64,000 bases of DNA from Myxococcales bacterium (GTDB taxonomy: Bacteria; Myxococcota_A; Polyangia; Polyangiales; Polyangiaceae), in NCBI GenBank assembly GCA_016794345.1, contig JAEUKE010000009.1, positions 1 to 64,000 on the forward strand. The letters are read 5' to 3'. Under the pieces are notes generated by a model. That model was not told the origin of the DNA. It ran no database searches and was given only the letters and a program-made list of their open reading frames with translations. How positions within the stretch are numbered: position 1 is the stretch's first letter; each line of letters opens with the position of its first letter. Shown in pieces: positions 24,954-32,974 of this stretch. The position numbers and the translations under genes are program-made.

Positions 24954-26231
24954 TCAGCGCTGGCGCACGAGCTCCGCGCACAGATCGTACGGGGCTTCGG
25001 TCTTCGCGCCTTCGATGGAGAAGAGCAGGAGGTACCAGCCCTCCGCCGGGGCGACGAGGTCCACCGCCTCACCCTTCTTCACCCAGCCCTTCTTCAGCAG
25101 CTCGCCTCGGCCCTTCTTCGAGAACGGCGGCTGGTCGGACTGCGGGTAGGCGAGCACCATGCCCTCGTAGTCGCCGCTCGTCTCGAGGCGCACCGCGTCG
25201 CCTCGACGGAGGGCGATGTACCAAGGCGCGATACACCGCGTCTCGTCGCAGCCGATCTTCGTGAAGCGGAACGAACGTGTCCCGGGGTCGGCGCCTTCGC
25301 AGCGCCGCCTCGCCAGGAGCGGCGAGAACGAGACGTCGCTGCCGCCTCCGACGTAGTCGCGGTCGAGGATGAGGCGCGGCACCTCGGCCTCGCGCGCGAG
25401 CCGCTCCTCGGGCGTCTCGGGGCGCGCCGGCGGCGTCGAGAGGATGATCGCGCTCATGAACGCGAAGAGCCCGCCCCCCACCACCGTGACGCCCGCGAGC
25501 CGGAATCGAAAGCTCCGTCTCAGCCGCGCGAGCTCTTCTCCGTGCGCTTCGAAGGCTGCGCGTAGGCTCTTGGCGAGCTTCTTCTTCGACTCGCGAGCGC
25601 GTGCGATCCAGCGCGCGTCCACCGCCACGAGGTTCTCCGACCCGCAATACCGGCACGACACGCCGCGCGCTCCGGCGAGGACGTCCAGCTCCGCGCCACA
25701 CGCCCGACAGGTGGCCGGGCCCCCCGGGTGGCTCGGGGGCTTCGCGCTCAGCCCGGCCTGGAGCTCGCGCAGCCCGGCGAGGCGCCGGCTCGCGTAGGTC
25801 GCGCCCAGCAGACCACCTGCGAAGAGCGCGAGCATCACGCCGTTCGCGGTCACGACGAGCAGGCGCTCGTCGCCTTCCAGCGCGCGCCCGAGGACGTCGC
25901 CGGTCACGCGGAGCAGCCAACGCGCGGCGAAAAACGAAGGGAACAGGAGGATGACGAGGAGGAAGGGAAACGCACACGAGCTCTCGAAGACCGTGAGCAA
26001 CCGGAGGGCGGGGGAGGGGGCCTGCCCGATGCGCTCGGCGAGCGCGCGCGCCTCGGCGTCGAGCTCGGTGTGCCGCTCCTCGACGTGGCGGAGCGTCGCG
26101 TGCTCCTCCGGCAGCGTCACCTCGGCGCCGCAGGCGTCGCAGCGCTTCGTTGCGCGGTCGCGCATCGCCACCGGCGCCCCGCAACCGGCGCAGGTGACGA
26201 TGACGACGGCGGTCTCGGGCTCCGGGGTCAT
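24954..26231 (-). CDS. Zinc-ribbon membrane protein of unknown function
   Basis: 425 aa, from ATG 26231. Two CxxC...CxxC ribbons flank a membrane region: CAGCGAPV...CDACGAEV near residues 13-35, and CRACGAEL...CRYCGSEN near 175-200. Two hydrophobic helices lie between them (about 85-150) and one after (about 245-265). The C-terminal domain is extracytoplasmic by prediction and has paired cysteines (KIGCDETRCIAPW). It ends with a beta-rich SGDYEGMVLAYPQ/GWYLLLFSIEG part resembling pre-peptidase-like sandwich domains. Function is not recognised. Confidence 0.6.
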   Translation of the reverse strand: MTPEPETAVVIVTCAGCGAPVAMRDRATKRCDACGAEVTLPEEHATLRHVEERHTELDAEARALAERIGQAPSPALRLLTVFESSCAFPFLLVILLFPSFFAARWLLRVTGDVLGRALEGDERLLVVTANGVMLALFAGGLLGATYASRRLAGLRELQAGLSAKPPSHPGGPATCRACGAELDVLAGARGVSCRYCGSENLVAVDARWIARARESKKKLAKSLRAAFEAHGEELARLRRSFRFRLAGVTVVGGGLFAFMSAIILSTPPARPETPEERLAREAEVPRLILDRDYVGGGSDVSFSPLLARRRCEGADPGTRSFRFTKIGCDETRCIAPWYIALRRGDAVRLETSGDYEGMVLAYPQSDQPPFSKKGRGELLKKGWVKKGEAVDLVAPAEGWYLLLFSIEGAKTEAPYDLCAELVRQR

Positions 26232-26254
26232 CGGCTGGTATCGTCGCACGGCAT

Positions 26255-26280
26255 GTGCAGACGTGCGCACCTCTGCACGC
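26255..26280 (-). repeat. Dispersed interrupted palindrome, copy 1
   Basis: Read on the minus strand this is GCGTGCAGA, then a 10-bp spacer GGTGCGCACG, then TCTGCAC. It differs at one base from the two copies at 43352 and 43421 and lies in the opposite orientation. It sits in the 82-bp gap between two divergent genes, where an operator would be expected. Confidence 0.7.
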
Positions 26281-26313
26281 GCCTGGGCTCGGACGTGTTA
26301 CCTGGCCCGAGCC

Positions 26314-27054
26314 ATGCGCACGCCCCACCTCCCGCTCTCGATGTTCCTCTCGCTCGTCGCCTGCGCCGGCAGCGAGCAAGAGCCCGCCTCCATGAAACAC
26401 CACGACCATCACGACCCCGGCAAACACGGCCACCACCACCCGGGCGGGCACGACCACGCGCATCACGGCGGCGTTCACCACGATTTCTCGGACGCAGCGG
26501 AGTGGTCGAAGCGCTTCGACGACCCGGCGCGCGACGCGTGGCAGAAGCCGGACGAGATCGTGAAGCTCCTCGCGATCGAGCCGGGTATGACCGTCGTCGA
26601 TCTGGGCGCCGGGACGGGCTACTTCGAGTCGCGCCTCGCGACCGCCGTCGGCCCGACCGGGAAGGTCGTCGCGCTCGACCCCGAGGCCAACATGGTCGCC
26701 TTCATGCGCGACCGCTTCGAGAAGGCCGGCGTCAAGAACGTCGAGCCGCGCACCTGCCCGCTCGACTCGACCGGGCTCCCGGCCGCTTCCGCGGATCGCG
26801 TCCTCATCGTCGATACGTGGCACCACATCGAGAAACGCGAGGTCTACGCCAAGCACCTGGCGAACGTGCTCAAGAGTGGCGGGTCGGTCATGATCGTGGA
26901 CTTCACGATGGAGACCGAGAAGGGACCGCCGAAGGAGCTCCGCGTCCCGCCGGAGAAGCTCGTCGCGGAGCTTCGGGCCGGCGGCCTCGAGGCGCGTGTG
27001 GTCGACGAATCGCTTCCCGATCAGCTCGTCGTCGTCGGCAAGAAGGCGCTATAG
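26314..27054 (+). CDS. Lipoprotein-anchored class I SAM methyltransferase with His-rich linker
   Basis: 246 aa, from ATG 26314. The N-terminus LPLSMFLSLVACAG is a lipoprotein signal with lipobox LVAC. Residues about 28-55 are strikingly His-rich (HHDHHDPGKHGHHHPGGHDH), as in metal-binding linkers. The remainder is a standard class I methyltransferase: VVDLGAGTGYFESRLA (SAM motif I), ALDPE (motif II acidic), and VLIVDTWHHIEKRE (post-I/II). An exported SAM enzyme is unexpected because SAM is cytoplasmic. Similar exported methyltransferase-like proteins occur in proteobacteria, without clear function. Confidence 0.75.
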   Translation: MRTPHLPLSMFLSLVACAGSEQEPASMKHHDHHDPGKHGHHHPGGHDHAHHGGVHHDFSDAAEWSKRFDDPARDAWQKPDEIVKLLAIEPGMTVVDLGAGTGYFESRLATAVGPTGKVVALDPEANMVAFMRDRFEKAGVKNVEPRTCPLDSTGLPAASADRVLIVDTWHHIEKREVYAKHLANVLKSGGSVMIVDFTMETEKGPPKELRVPPEKLVAELRAGGLEARVVDESLPDQLVVVGKKAL

Positions 27055-27063
27055 TTCAAACGA

Positions 27064-27831
27064 ATGGGAGAATTGTGTGCCGCCGTGTTTCGTGAAGCGG
27101 AGCAGATCGGCGGCATCCCGGCCAAGGCGCGCCTGGCCGCCATCGCTCGCATGACCTCGGCCGAGGCCAACGCCACGCGCGACGACCCGCAGACGGTGGA
27201 TCGGCTGCGGCAGGCGCTCGATCGGCTGCGGGCTGAGCTCTCGCGCAAGAACACGGGGGCCTTCGAGCCGGTGGTCCCTCGCGAGCCCCCAGCTCCGCGT
27301 CCGACGGACCAGGCCATGGTGCCTCGCCTCCGGCGGCACATCGAGGCGATCGTCGATCTGATGAGCCAGCGCGCGCTGCTCCTGACGAGCACGCAGGAGA
27401 CCGCGAAGCGCATCGACGAGGTGGCGGCGTCGGTGCTGGGCGTCGCGCGCGTGAGCGTCTGGCTCCGTGATCCCAAGGCGACCAAGATCACGTGTATCGA
27501 TCTCTTCGAGGCGGGCCCGAACAAACACAGCGCCGGCGCGGAGCTCAAGGCTGTCGACTTCGGTCCCTACTTCGACGCGCTCGATTCGGAGAGCACCATC
27601 ATGGCCCACGACGCCGTGAACGACCCGCGGACGCGCTGCTTCGCCAAGACTTACCTCGCCCCCCTCGGCATCGGCGCGATGCTCGACGTACCCATCTGGG
27701 CGCGCAGCAAGATGGTCGGCGTCATCTGTCACGAGCACGTCGGGGGCGCTCGAACCTGGACGCAGGACGAAGAGCGCTTCGCCTACATGATGTCGGGGTT
27801 CCTGGCGCTGGCGATCGAGCGCGAGGGCTGA
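27064..27831 (+). CDS. GAF-domain protein
   Basis: 255 aa, from ATG 27064. The N-terminal third is helical and charged. A GAF domain (about 100-253) begins RHIEAIVDLMSQRALLL and contains LGVARVSVWLRD, YLAPLGIGAMLDVPIWARSKMVGVICHEHVG and EERFAYMMSGFLALAIE. GAF domains bind small ligands or act as dimeric sensors; no output domain is attached. It is followed on the same strand, after 111 bp, by a membrane Ser/Thr kinase, which may be its partner. A TATAGT at 27050-27055 could be a -10 element, but it is only 8 nt from the ATG. Confidence 0.75.
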   Translation: MGELCAAVFREAEQIGGIPAKARLAAIARMTSAEANATRDDPQTVDRLRQALDRLRAELSRKNTGAFEPVVPREPPAPRPTDQAMVPRLRRHIEAIVDLMSQRALLLTSTQETAKRIDEVAASVLGVARVSVWLRDPKATKITCIDLFEAGPNKHSAGAELKAVDFGPYFDALDSESTIMAHDAVNDPRTRCFAKTYLAPLGIGAMLDVPIWARSKMVGVICHEHVGGARTWTQDEERFAYMMSGFLALAIEREG

Positions 27832-27942
27832 GCCTCACGCGCAGGGGGAGCTCGGCCATGGTCAGACGCCGCCTTGGCCCCGAGGTGCGAAGGCCGTGCC
27901 CTTGGCTCACCCTGGCGAGCCGCGTCGCAGTATCCTGGCTTC

Positions 27943-29685
27943 GTGGCAGAGGACGAGCTGCCCACCGTGGTGGAGGGGGCGCGGGCGCCGCCCGTGCACG
28001 CGTCCGCCAACGACACGTCGGGCTCGAGCTCGACCACCACGTCGAGCTCCGGCGGCGCGTCCCACACCCTCGGGCTCACGGGCGGCCTCGGGGCGGACGC
28101 GTCGGTCGCGCTGGATCTTCCCCGCCCCGAGACCGTCCTTCGGCGGGCGGCCTTCGAGCAGACGCGCCGGACGGCGCTGTCCGGCATGCTCTTCAACGGC
28201 ATCGGCATGATCGCGGCGCCACTCATCGGCGGCGACGCGCTCGCCGAGAAGCTCTTCTTGTGCGCGATGGTCGCAGGCCTGCTGAACAACGCGGCGCTCC
28301 TCCGGGTGTGCCGCTCCGAGTCGCGTTACAGGCAACGGCACGCGATCCTCTACTTCTCGGTCGCGCCGATCACGAACGCCGCGGTGCTCTACTACCTGGG
28401 CACGTTCGGGCCGATCCTCGTGATGTTCGTGCTCAACGTCTACACGGCGTGCCTCGCGTACAACCGGCGCGTCGCGCAGATCGTGCTCGCGGGAGCCATC
28501 GCGCCCTTCGTGGTGCTCGGAAGCCTCTTCTCCGCCGATCTGCTCGTAGATCCCGGGCTCGTGACGGCCACCGGCGTCGTCGGACCTGGCGGCCGCGCGA
28601 TCATGGTCGCCGCGTTTCTTCTGTTCCTGCTCCTCACGTACGAGCAAGCGCGTCACACACGCGAGAAGATGGTCGCCTCGCTCGTCGAGAGGGACGCGGC
28701 GGTCCGGCTCGCCTCCCACCGCGAGGCACTCGTCCTCGAGGCGCACCAGGACCTCGAGCGTGCGCTCAAGGCGGGAGGCCTCGGCCGCTTCACCGACCGG
28801 ACGCTCGGCTCGTACAAGCTCGGCGCCGTGATCGGACGCGGCGGTATGGGGGAGGTCTACGACGCGAAACACGTCGTCACCGGCGAGCCGGCGGCCGTGA
28901 AGATGCTCCTGCCCGAGGTCGTCGGGCGACCCGAGTACGTCCGGCGCTTCCTGCGCGAGGTGAAGATCGCGGCCAGCGTGGACTCGCCCAACGTCGTCCG
29001 GGTCTTCGAGATCGGCGACGAGACGGCGCCCATGCCGTACCTCGCGATGGAGCGCTTGAGCGGCGAGGACCTCGCGCAGATCCTCCGCAAGGAGGCGCGC
29101 CTCTCCGACGAGGTCGTGGTCGACATGGTGCGCCAGATCGGCCACGGGCTCGCGGCGGCCTCCGCCGCCGGCGTCGTGCACCGCGACCTCAAGCCGCAGA
29201 ACGTCTTCCGGACGACCGACGCGCCGCCTATCTGGAAGATCCTCGACTTCGGCGTGTCCAAGCTGGTGGGCGGCGAGGGCGCCACGCGAGGTGAGACGAT
29301 CGGCACGCCGCGCTACATGGCCCCCGAGCAGGCCCGAGGCGAGCCGATAGACGGCCGCGCCGATCTCTACTCGCTCGCCGTCGTCGTCTACCGCACGCTG
29401 ACGGGGAACCCGCCGTTCAACGGTGATGACATTCCTGTCCTCGTCGAGGTGATGACGCGCATGCCGCTCAGGCCCACGTCGCTGGCCAAGCTCCACCCTC
29501 ACGTGGACGCGTTCTTCGCCGTCGCGCTCGCGAAGAAGCCGGGCGACCGCTTTCAGTCCGCTGAGGAGCTCGCGGACGCGCTCGAGGCCGCGCTCGCCGG
29601 TAGGCTCTCGAAGAAGGTGCGCGAGCGCGCGGCGACGATCCTCGAGGCCCTGCCGTGGGCGGACGAGCGCGGAGCGGCCGGCTGA
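27943..29685 (+). CDS. Membrane-embedded Hanks-type Ser/Thr protein kinase
   Basis: 580 aa, GTG start at 27943. The order is unusual: a Ser/Thr-rich cytoplasmic tail, then about six hydrophobic helices (about residues 80-235), a helical connector, then the kinase domain at about 290-570. Kinase motifs are complete: GRGGMGEVY (P-loop), AVKML (Lys), HRDLKPQN (H413, D415), LDFGVSK and MAPEQ. It should phosphorylate Ser/Thr on cytoplasmic targets in response to a membrane signal. Myxobacterial kinases more often have the kinase first and one helix afterwards. Confidence 0.87.
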   Translation: MAEDELPTVVEGARAPPVHASANDTSGSSSTTTSSSGGASHTLGLTGGLGADASVALDLPRPETVLRRAAFEQTRRTALSGMLFNGIGMIAAPLIGGDALAEKLFLCAMVAGLLNNAALLRVCRSESRYRQRHAILYFSVAPITNAAVLYYLGTFGPILVMFVLNVYTACLAYNRRVAQIVLAGAIAPFVVLGSLFSADLLVDPGLVTATGVVGPGGRAIMVAAFLLFLLLTYEQARHTREKMVASLVERDAAVRLASHREALVLEAHQDLERALKAGGLGRFTDRTLGSYKLGAVIGRGGMGEVYDAKHVVTGEPAAVKMLLPEVVGRPEYVRRFLREVKIAASVDSPNVVRVFEIGDETAPMPYLAMERLSGEDLAQILRKEARLSDEVVVDMVRQIGHGLAAASAAGVVHRDLKPQNVFRTTDAPPIWKILDFGVSKLVGGEGATRGETIGTPRYMAPEQARGEPIDGRADLYSLAVVVYRTLTGNPPFNGDDIPVLVEVMTRMPLRPTSLAKLHPHVDAFFAVALAKKPGDRFQSAEELADALEAALAGRLSKKVRERAATILEALPWADERGAAG

Positions 29686-29688
29686 TCG

Positions 29689-31338
29689 TCAGACGATGGG
29701 ATCGATGCGCTCGATGCCCTTGCGGGATACGACGACGCGGATGCGCCGCCAGGGCGCCGAGCCGCCTTCGTGCTTGAGCCGGTACACGACGTTGAGGTTG
29801 TAGACCCGACGGGCGGTCACCGAGCAGACGACGCCTTCGTCCGGGTCGGCGAACGTGATGGTGCGGGTGGGGTCGTCCGTGTGGGCGAGCCAGGACCCGA
29901 TGTTGAGTCGGAAGATCTCGGTCATCATCGGCGAGGGCAGCGCGCCCTCCTCGCGCGGCTCGAGCGTCACCTGCTTGTCGTGCCAGAGGACGGTCTCGGG
30001 CCGGGCGAACTCCTCGAGGGCGTGCTCGCGTGTGAGCGTGCGGGCGTTGATGACCGCGGAGGGCAGTTTCCGGAAGTCGCGGAAGCCCGCGCGCTCGGTC
30101 ACGATGCCGAGGTCGTCCTCTCGCTCCGTGTCGCGGATGTTCCACGCGCGGTCGGGGAAGCGCCGCTCGGCCCACGAGCTGAACTTCACCTGCAGGATCG
30201 CCTTCAGCCTGTCCTTCACCGCGTAGGAGGCGACGAGCAGAAAGAAGTAGAGCGTGAGGTACTCCTGCATCTCGGTCGCGCGGAGCGTGACCCAGACGGC
30301 GAAGGCCATCGAGACCGCCGCGGCGATGGCGTAGAGGACGTGCACCGTCCACATGCGCGCGTCGCGCACCTCGTGGCGGAGCCAGAGCACGCTCGAGGTG
30401 AAGCGCTTGAGCATGTGGCGGCGGAACTCGATGTGCTCGACGAGCCGCTGTGAGGCGTCCTCCGCGCCGACCGAGGGGTAGTCCTGGCTGCGGCGGTAAC
30501 GCGCCTCGTCCACCGCGTCGCACGCGAGGTGGGCCGCGGCCTCGGTCCACGGGCCGCCCTTCTCGTGCAGGTGGATGCTCGCGGTCGACGCGAGGGCCTC
30601 GAAGAAGAGCGAGAGGTCTTCGTCCACCCAGCGGAGGGCCACGAGGATCTCCTCCGGCAGCGCCATGGTCGCGCTGGCTGCCACGATGTCGCGGTACGCG
30701 GTGGAGATCCGCTTGGCGGAGCCGGAGTAGCGCGCCGCGAGCGAGAGCGCCTCCTCCGGGGTCGAGGCCTGGTCGATGAGCTCCAGCGTGGCGCGCTGGG
30801 CCTCCAGGCCGGACGCGCGCACCATACACGCGAAGACGCGCGCCCGCCGGACGGCGGCGCGTGCGTTGACAGAACCGTCAGCAGATCCGCGCGCCGTCTC
30901 CAGCGTCGCGCGGAGGCGCTCCGACCAAGAGGTCGGATCCTTGGCCTCGCAGCGCTGCGCGAGATCGTCGAACGGCAGCTCGGGCACGGCGAGCCTCACG
31001 TACGAGAGCAGGTCGTCGTAGATCTGCCGCTTGTCGTAGGTGGTCTGCGCCAGGCGGAAGCTGTCGGGGACGAAGAAATAGGCCTCCCACCCGTAGTTGG
31101 TCGGGCGCTCGCCAAACGGATAGTCGATGGCGAACTCGAGGTGCGTCTTGTCGTGGATGCGCCACTCGACGTCGGCCGTCTCGGTGGTGGGGCGCGTGCG
31201 CGTGAGGTCGCCGAGGAGCGAGCCCCACTCCGTCGAGGGGAGGTTCCTCGTCCCGGCGTGGACGTGGATGCGCGGGCGCTTCTTCGCGCGAGTCCGCTCG
31301 AGCTCGAGCGGCGGCCTGCCCGACAAGGTCAACGCCAC
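29689..31338 (-). CDS. Large membrane-associated protein of unknown function
   Basis: About 549 aa. No ATG lies near the start; GTG 31338 (then ALTLSGRPPLELERTRAKKR) is chosen because it falls after the preceding minus-strand gene (stop 31425). The sequence begins with a soluble part containing a beta-strand set (VEWRIHDKTHLEFAIDYPFG), then a long helical region. Two membrane helices around residues 340-385 (VLYAIAAAVSMAFAVWVTL, YLTLYFFLLVASYAVKD) follow, and then a soluble C-terminal domain. No known family was recognised. It ends 3 bp before the convergent kinase gene. Confidence 0.6.
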   Translation of the reverse strand: MALTLSGRPPLELERTRAKKRPRIHVHAGTRNLPSTEWGSLLGDLTRTRPTTETADVEWRIHDKTHLEFAIDYPFGERPTNYGWEAYFFVPDSFRLAQTTYDKRQIYDDLLSYVRLAVPELPFDDLAQRCEAKDPTSWSERLRATLETARGSADGSVNARAAVRRARVFACMVRASGLEAQRATLELIDQASTPEEALSLAARYSGSAKRISTAYRDIVAASATMALPEEILVALRWVDEDLSLFFEALASTASIHLHEKGGPWTEAAAHLACDAVDEARYRRSQDYPSVGAEDASQRLVEHIEFRRHMLKRFTSSVLWLRHEVRDARMWTVHVLYAIAAAVSMAFAVWVTLRATEMQEYLTLYFFLLVASYAVKDRLKAILQVKFSSWAERRFPDRAWNIRDTEREDDLGIVTERAGFRDFRKLPSAVINARTLTREHALEEFARPETVLWHDKQVTLEPREEGALPSPMMTEIFRLNIGSWLAHTDDPTRTITFADPDEGVVCSVTARRVYNLNVVYRLKHEGGSAPWRRIRVVVSRKGIERIDPIV

Positions 31339-31424
31339 TGTGTCGAGTGTGTGACAGAAACGTGAACAAGACAAGAACGCTACGAAACGACACGACAATT
31401 CGGCCGTTTCGCACCCCGCGCCGG

Positions 31425-32087
31425 TCAGTACCAGGCCTCGACGCGCCAGCCGCGAGACGCCGCGATCCGAGCCAGCCGCGGATCGGGGTTCACGGCGACG
31501 GGCTCCGCGACGCGCTCGAGCAGCGGCAGATCGCTGTGGCTGTCGGTGTAGAAGACCGCGTCCTCCAAGGGGAGCCCCACCTCCTCCGCGAAGCGCTCCG
31601 CTCGCGCGAGCTTGCCCTCGCCGAAGCAGAGCGGCTCGACCGGGCGGCCGGTGAAGACCTTGCGCTCGTCGACCTCGAACACGGTCGAGACGACGTGAGG
31701 GATGTCGAGGAGCCGCGCGAGGGGCCGCGATGCATAAAATGACGCGCCCGTCACGATGGCGAGGACGTCTCCGTCGGCTCGGTGGGCCTTCACCGCGAGC
31801 CGACCGCCGTCGGTCACGTAGCGCTCGACCGAGTGGCGGAACCAGTCGTCGCAGCGCGCCGCGACGACGATCTCGGGCGTGCCGGCGAGGCCCTTCAGCG
31901 CGCGCGCCGCGACCCTGGGCATGTCGAGCGTGCCGATCGTGTACTGCGCGACCCACCCGAGCGTCCGGAGCAGATCGGCCGTCGTCGCTTCGCCGATCTG
32001 GCGCTGGTAGCGCACGTACATGCTCGCCGTCTCGCGGCTGAGCAGCGTGCGGTCCATGTCGAAGAGCGCGAGCCGGCGTCGCGTCAC
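31425..32087 (-). CDS. HAD-superfamily (subfamily IB, SerB-like) phosphatase
   Basis: 220 aa, GTG 32087, overlapping the upstream CPBP gene by 4 bp. HAD motifs are present: LALFDMDRTLL (nucleophile Asp and acid Asp), LAIVTGASF (Thr), a Lys in FGEGKLARAERF, and YTDSHSDLPLL (motif IV acidic pair). It belongs to the group with phosphoserine phosphatase-like and sugar or lipid phosphatase members. The substrate is not determined. Confidence 0.82.
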   Translation of the reverse strand: MTRRRLALFDMDRTLLSRETASMYVRYQRQIGEATTADLLRTLGWVAQYTIGTLDMPRVAARALKGLAGTPEIVVAARCDDWFRHSVERYVTDGGRLAVKAHRADGDVLAIVTGASFYASRPLARLLDIPHVVSTVFEVDERKVFTGRPVEPLCFGEGKLARAERFAEEVGLPLEDAVFYTDSHSDLPLLERVAEPVAVNPDPRLARIAASRGWRVEAWY

Positions 32088-32803
32088 GGGTGCACCCCGT
32101 AGCCTCGACCGAGCGCGCCCGAGAGGAGGTTGAAGAGCGCGTGCAACACGACCGAGGCGCCGATGCCCTTCGTGCGGCTGCGCAGCGAGCCGAAGAGCAG
32201 CGACGGGAAGAACACCGCGAGGCGCTCGGGGCTGGGGATGGTGAGCACGTGGCCGATCGCGAAGAGCGCGGATGTCACGACGATGGAGGCGCCGACCGGG
32301 AAGCCGAAGACGCGGACGGTCTTGGGGAACACCTCGTCGAGCCGCGTCTGCACGTAGCCGCGGAAGAAGGCCTCCTCCGGCAGGGCGATGACGACGAGCT
32401 GACCCATGGCCTGGTCGAGGCTCGGCAACGCGGCCGAGAGCGAGAACCCGCCGCGCGCTCCCGCCCACATCCGGAAGCCGAGCCAGAACGGCGGCGCGAC
32501 GACGGCGAAACAACCCAGCGCCCACGCGAGCGCGACCGCCGCCGACCGCGCGAGGCGCGTGGGCTCGAGCGGCTCCGGCTCGAGCAGCCCGCCGAGAGAG
32601 AGCCCGTGGTGGCGGATCTGCGCGGAATCCCGGCGGAGGACGAGGAGCCAGGTCGCGCCCAGGAACACGAGGCCGACCGCCGTGGCGGCGTAAGCCTCCG
32701 GCGCGCGATACGACACCACCGTCACGATCACGGTCGTCGTCACGTAAGCGAGCGCGACGCTTGCGAGCGGGCCGAGGGCCCGTGCTGACGGCTTTGCGCT
32801 CAC
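32084..32803 (-). CDS. CPBP-family (glutamic-type) intramembrane protease
   Basis: 239 aa, ATG 32803. It is a multi-helix membrane protein with the CPBP/Rce1 motifs: ALPEEAFFRGYVQ (EExxxR), FAIGHVL and LHALFNLL. Rce1-type enzymes cleave prenylated proteins. Bacterial CPBP proteins process bacteriocins or, in myxobacteria, C-terminal sorting-signal proteins (myxosortase-related MrtX); which applies here cannot be told. It is translationally coupled to the HAD phosphatase gene. Confidence 0.82.
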   Translation of the reverse strand: MSAKPSARALGPLASVALAYVTTTVIVTVVSYRAPEAYAATAVGLVFLGATWLLVLRRDSAQIRHHGLSLGGLLEPEPLEPTRLARSAAVALAWALGCFAVVAPPFWLGFRMWAGARGGFSLSAALPSLDQAMGQLVVIALPEEAFFRGYVQTRLDEVFPKTVRVFGFPVGASIVVTSALFAIGHVLTIPSPERLAVFFPSLLFGSLRSRTKGIGASVVLHALFNLLSGALGRGYGVHP

Positions 32804-32974
32804 TCTCTCTCCTCAGACCTTCCGAGCGGGACCCCGCCCCGTTCGGGGACGAGGCTGTACGGGTGTGCCGCTCCTTCGGCGGCTACGCGGGAATGTAGCG
32901 CTTGCCGCGCGAGGCCGCGCCTTTCGAGGGCTCTTTTTCTTTGTCCTGGGGCGTTCGGTCACTAAGGTGGCGCC

